A stretch of 64,000 nt of DNA, from the NCBI GenBank assembly GCA_024291935.2, contig CM044306.1, positions 25,379,501 through 25,443,500 on the forward strand, written 5' to 3'. A program made the position numbers and the translations under genes. The notes under the pieces are model-generated. The model had not been told where the DNA came from, did not search any database, and saw only the letters and a list, made by a program, of their open reading frames with translations. Numbering within the stretch: position 1 is the stretch's first letter; each line of letters begins with the position of its first letter. This document shows, piece by piece, positions 60,986 to 64,000 of the stretch. The DNA comes from Okapia johnstoni. Taxonomy: Eukaryota; Chordata; Mammalia; Artiodactyla; Giraffidae.

Positions 60986-61714
60986 ATACCCAGAGAGAGA
61001 GAGAGGATACAGCCTGGCCACCCAGGGGTGAGGGAAGAGAGAAGCCCCTCTGTTGGTGGCAGGCTGGATAAGCAGGGTATACTCCTGCTTCTATCAAAGC
61101 TTTATCGCTTCTTTTTAGCCAGGCAGCTCTGTGAATGTGAGTGATTCCAGATTAACTCTTATTTCTGCTGACAGCTATCAGCCCCACATTGAAAGCTGGA
61201 AATTGGCATAATGAAGCTGTTTTTGTTTAATGAGGCTGACTGAGGCTGGGGGAGGTGTCTCAGCTGCTGTAATGGGGATTTGAAGGGTGCTTGCAGGGAG
61301 GAGGCAAGCGCTTCTGCATTTTCCTTCCTCAGGCTTCAGCCAGGGTGACCTGAGTGGCCTGGGCTTCAGCCTGTTGCCCTGGGGGGGAGTTGGGGGGGGG
61401 GGCACCAAGAGAGCCCTGGCACTGCAGGCACTGCCCCATCAGGGCTGGCAATGGGATTAAGCTATATAAGCAGTGAGCTACTCCCTCCTAAGATGAAGGG
61501 GCCAGGGCTGGGACCTCTCCGTGGAGTTGATAGGGAGATGGCCCCCTGGGGGGTGATAAATGAGCATCCTCAAGCTGTTTACACTGGCTGCTGCTGCCTG
61601 CCCAGTGGGAACCCTCCGAGGAGGCGGGGGTGGAGGCAGCCAGGCAGTCTGAGGGGAGGAGGTGGGGAGGAGATGGGGAGGAGGAGGCGCCAGCAGCATA
61701 GCCCAGAACCTCCT

Positions 61715-61800
61715 TTCTGGTACTCCATGGGCAATATTCCTTTGTCTGAAACAAAATAATGTCATCGTGCCAAAGGCACCAACCACAGGTTCGTCCAGTC
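61715..61800. promoter_or_regulatory. Candidate conserved noncoding block
   Basis: GGGCAATATTCCTTTGTCTG followed by AAACAAAATAATGTCATCG contains facing SOX-type CTTTGT/ACAAA words. Composition differs from the GC-rich flanks. Inference only. Confidence 0.25.
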
Positions 61801-62484
61801 TGTCCCTGCGAGCCACCTCCCAATAGCTGCCCCAATCCTACTCCCTTGAACACCCTCGACCCCTTACCCCTAGCACCTCCAAACCCCAGGACTCTGAAAC
61901 CTGAAAGGCAGCTCGGGCTAGGCAGCTCCCACCCACATCCCCCATTGGAACCTGGGATCCCCGTGAGGTGAGGGAGGCTGCTGGATGGTTGGACCTGAAG
62001 TTTTGTCCAACCCAGTATTTTCTAAGCTGGTGAAAGGTTTTCTAGCTGCTCTTTTGGACAGAAGTAATACCACTCCTTGATACAAACACCTGGTTTTATC
62101 CTCTTAGGGTGTGCAGTAGCGTAAAACTCTTTTTCCTCTGGGCTCTTCGGATAGGGAGAGGGGTTGCACGTAGGAACTACCTTTAAAAAAGAAAGCAAAT
62201 CTACACAAAATCCGTACCGTTTTGTCACCTAGGTCTGCAGATTAAGCTTTTATATTTTGGTGGCATTCTGTAGCTGTGTAGTCCTTAATGAAGGTAGGAG
62301 ATTTGGGGAGGATGTTCTGGGGTCTTTTTTTCTTCTAATGGTTATTGGAATCTGGGTCAAGGTGAAGCCAGAGAATTGGGCTGCTTCTCCCTCTGCTCAA
62401 TCCCAGACTTCCCAACCATCCCCTGCCACCAGGACCCCTCAGCGTCAGAATGAATATTCCAGGGGAGAGAATTGTGGCCTCTCT

Positions 62485-62665
62485 GCCAAAAATGTAAAAT
62501 CTTTATCAATGATGAAAGCTGCTGTGTCTCATTAAAAGAGTTCTGAAGTAGAAATAATGACACTGCTGAATCTTATTAACAGTATGTTATTAACAATCTT
62601 AACAACAAGGATGCTAATCTCATGATGCTTGTCTGGATGGTTATTTGATTCTGCTCCAGGATACA
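62485..62665. promoter_or_regulatory. AT-rich candidate enhancer downstream of the gene
   Basis: Rich in TTAA/TAAT words: AAAATCTTTATCAATGATG, TCATTAAAAGAG, TCTTATTAACAG, TTATTAACAATC and GCTAATCTCATGATGC. Inference from motif density. Confidence 0.3.
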
Positions 62666-63034
62666 TCGGGGGTGGGGAATGGAGGCGTCCAAAGGAGGCT
62701 AGGGTGAGGGGCTGGTGGAGGCAGCAGGTCTTGGACTAGGGCCTCCAGGACAGGGTTGGAATGGCCAGGAGCTCCGGGGATGTGAGGGCTTTGGGAGGTA
62801 AGAAATCTACACTGGCACTTCTACTTTCAGCCTTCTCCTTGTGGGTTCAGAGGAAATTGTGTTAACAGCTACAGGCCCCCATCTCAGGCTTGGCTGCCTC
62901 TTCTTCCTCCACCTCAAGGTCCAGGAAAAGGTCTATCTAGGGGCAGGAGGACAAGGAAGAGCAAGCAGAGCTAGTGCTAAAAACAAATCTGAGACTCATC
63001 TGCAGTCTCTCACTCACTTCTCACAACACCCTAG

Positions 63035-63180
63035 CAAGCAAAGTACCATCACTATTGTTTTCCCATGAGGCAATGGGTTCAGAAAGGTTTGAGTGACTTG
63101 CCCAAGATCACGCAGCCAGCAGATGGTGGAGCTGAGGTTTGAATCTTGATCTGGCCAACCTCTAGACCACTGACTTCACA
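63035..63180 (-). repeat. MIR remnant
   Basis: GAGTGACTTGCCCAAGATCA, CGCAGCCAGCAGATGGTGGA and GCTGAGGTTTGAATCTTGAT match reverse-orientation MIR. Confidence 0.75.
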
Positions 63181-64000
63181 CTACCCCAGCCTCTGTCCCA
63201 TTGCAGAAGGTATGGGACATGGTGTGAAGGAGTCCTAATCAAAAAATGACTTGCCAGGGAGGACTTTCCCAAAGCAGTCACATTTGTATTCATGAAAACG
63301 TCCTCCCGCACTCCGTTTGGTGTCCTCAGAGGCTTAGAGAAGCCCATAGCCCTTCACCTTGTGTGGAAAGAGGCCTGACCACAAGGGAACATGTCCCTCA
63401 GCTCCAGGTACCCGGCCAAGAGCTGGCCAAGGCTGACTCTGCAATTTCCCAGTTTCCCGAGCACCGCCTTTCCCTAGTGTAATGTTCCTGTTGAACCTCA
63501 AGGCACCTGCTCCCCTCCTCCTCCTCCCACCCTCTCCTTTGTCTCTTCCTGTCCTCTCCCCTGCCCCACCCAGAACTCTCCCACTTTCCAAACATTTTCA
63601 CCCTTAATCCCCACCCATCACAGCCCAGTGCCCCATGGCCTCCTCTCACCTTTCCTGGGGTGGGGTGGGGGATAGGTGAAGGGCTGTCGACAGCAGTGCA
63701 GTGAGGGCATCAAACACCAGGTGGCACCACAAGGCACCTTCGCCTTGTGGTACCTTGGTGCCCCTTCTGTAGAGGCACCTAGCCAGGAAGAGGACATTGA
63801 TGGACACCTTCTACAAACAGGTGCTGTGTACAACACCCATGGGAGGAAACAGGCTTGCGGGGCCAATGAAGGACTCATCTGTGCCTAGGGAATCACAGCC
63901 ATTGGAGTGCTGAGCCCACGGTGCCCAGTGATCCCAGCCCACAGCCAGCGGACCCAGGACTAATCCAAGATAGTGGTTTCTCAAAAGCGAGTTTCGGTGT

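Larger units (their letters stand above)
60836..64000. other. Intergenic sequence downstream of CACNA1G
   Basis: 3.2 kb. It holds the GT/GC tract at 60928-60985, two AT-rich enhancer candidates (61715-61800 and 62485-62665) and a MIR remnant (63035-63180). No exon or promoter is recognised. In human the next gene is ABCC3; the window seems to stop before it. Confidence 0.75.

Noticed and set aside
1..64000. CRISPR array, phage, plasmid or bacterial defence system
   Set aside because: Base composition, splice sites and SINEs are mammalian; simple repeats here have no spacer pattern.
60836..64000. First exon or promoter of the downstream gene
   Set aside because: No CpG island, no exon-like frame with a recognisable product; the neighbour is probably beyond the window.

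Overview
The window is vertebrate, and specifically ruminant, genomic DNA. Small exons with GT-AG borders sit in long introns, and five tRNA-derived Bov-tA-type SINE copies or fragments (three with target-site duplications) restrict the source to cattle, sheep, goat or a close relative. One gene, on the + strand, fills almost all of it: CACNA1G, encoding the T-type (low-voltage-activated) calcium channel alpha1 subunit Cav3.1. I recognise it from near-identity of the translated exons to the Cav3.1 family as I remember it; no search was run.

Layout. Bases 1-6631 are the 3' part of intron 1; exon 1 (N-terminus) lies upstream of the window. Exons 2-38 follow from 6632 to the stop codon at 60108-60110. 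Every exon joins the next in frame, giving about 2301 residues, so nothing suggests a pseudogene or an assembly break. Domain I is exons 2-8, the I-II linker with gating brake and poly-His is exons 8-9, domain II is exons 9-13, the II-III linker is exons 14-18, domain III is exons 18-25, the III-IV linker is exons 25-27, domain IV is exons 27-33, and the C-terminal tail is exons 33-38. The four pore residues read E (10958), E (29601), D (41756), D (52094), the EEDD filter that marks T-type channels. The 3' UTR runs to two AATAAA signals near 60.8 kb. About 3.2 kb of intergenic DNA follows, in which I see no gene.

Regulatory content. Intron 1 ends in AC with a perfect-looking U12 branch site, so it is a minor-spliceosome AT-AC intron. 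The same intron holds five RFX X-box-like sites within 270 bp. Alternative splicing is written into the sequence at exon 14 (in-frame cassette), exon 25 (two donors 21 bp apart), exon 26 (54-bp cassette) and exons 34/35 (in-frame cassettes with weak donors). Exon 35 also has a (TG)17 tract just upstream and, if read through, an early stop and a polyadenylation hexamer. A (GT)33 tract precedes exon 20. Several AT-rich homeodomain-motif islands in introns 7, 14 and 26 and downstream of the gene are candidate conserved enhancers.

The rest of the introns is old repeat debris (MIR, L2, hAT/MER5 types) and GT or GA simple sequence. I see no CRISPR array, no bacterial-type system, no functional tRNA or rRNA gene and no second protein-coding gene.
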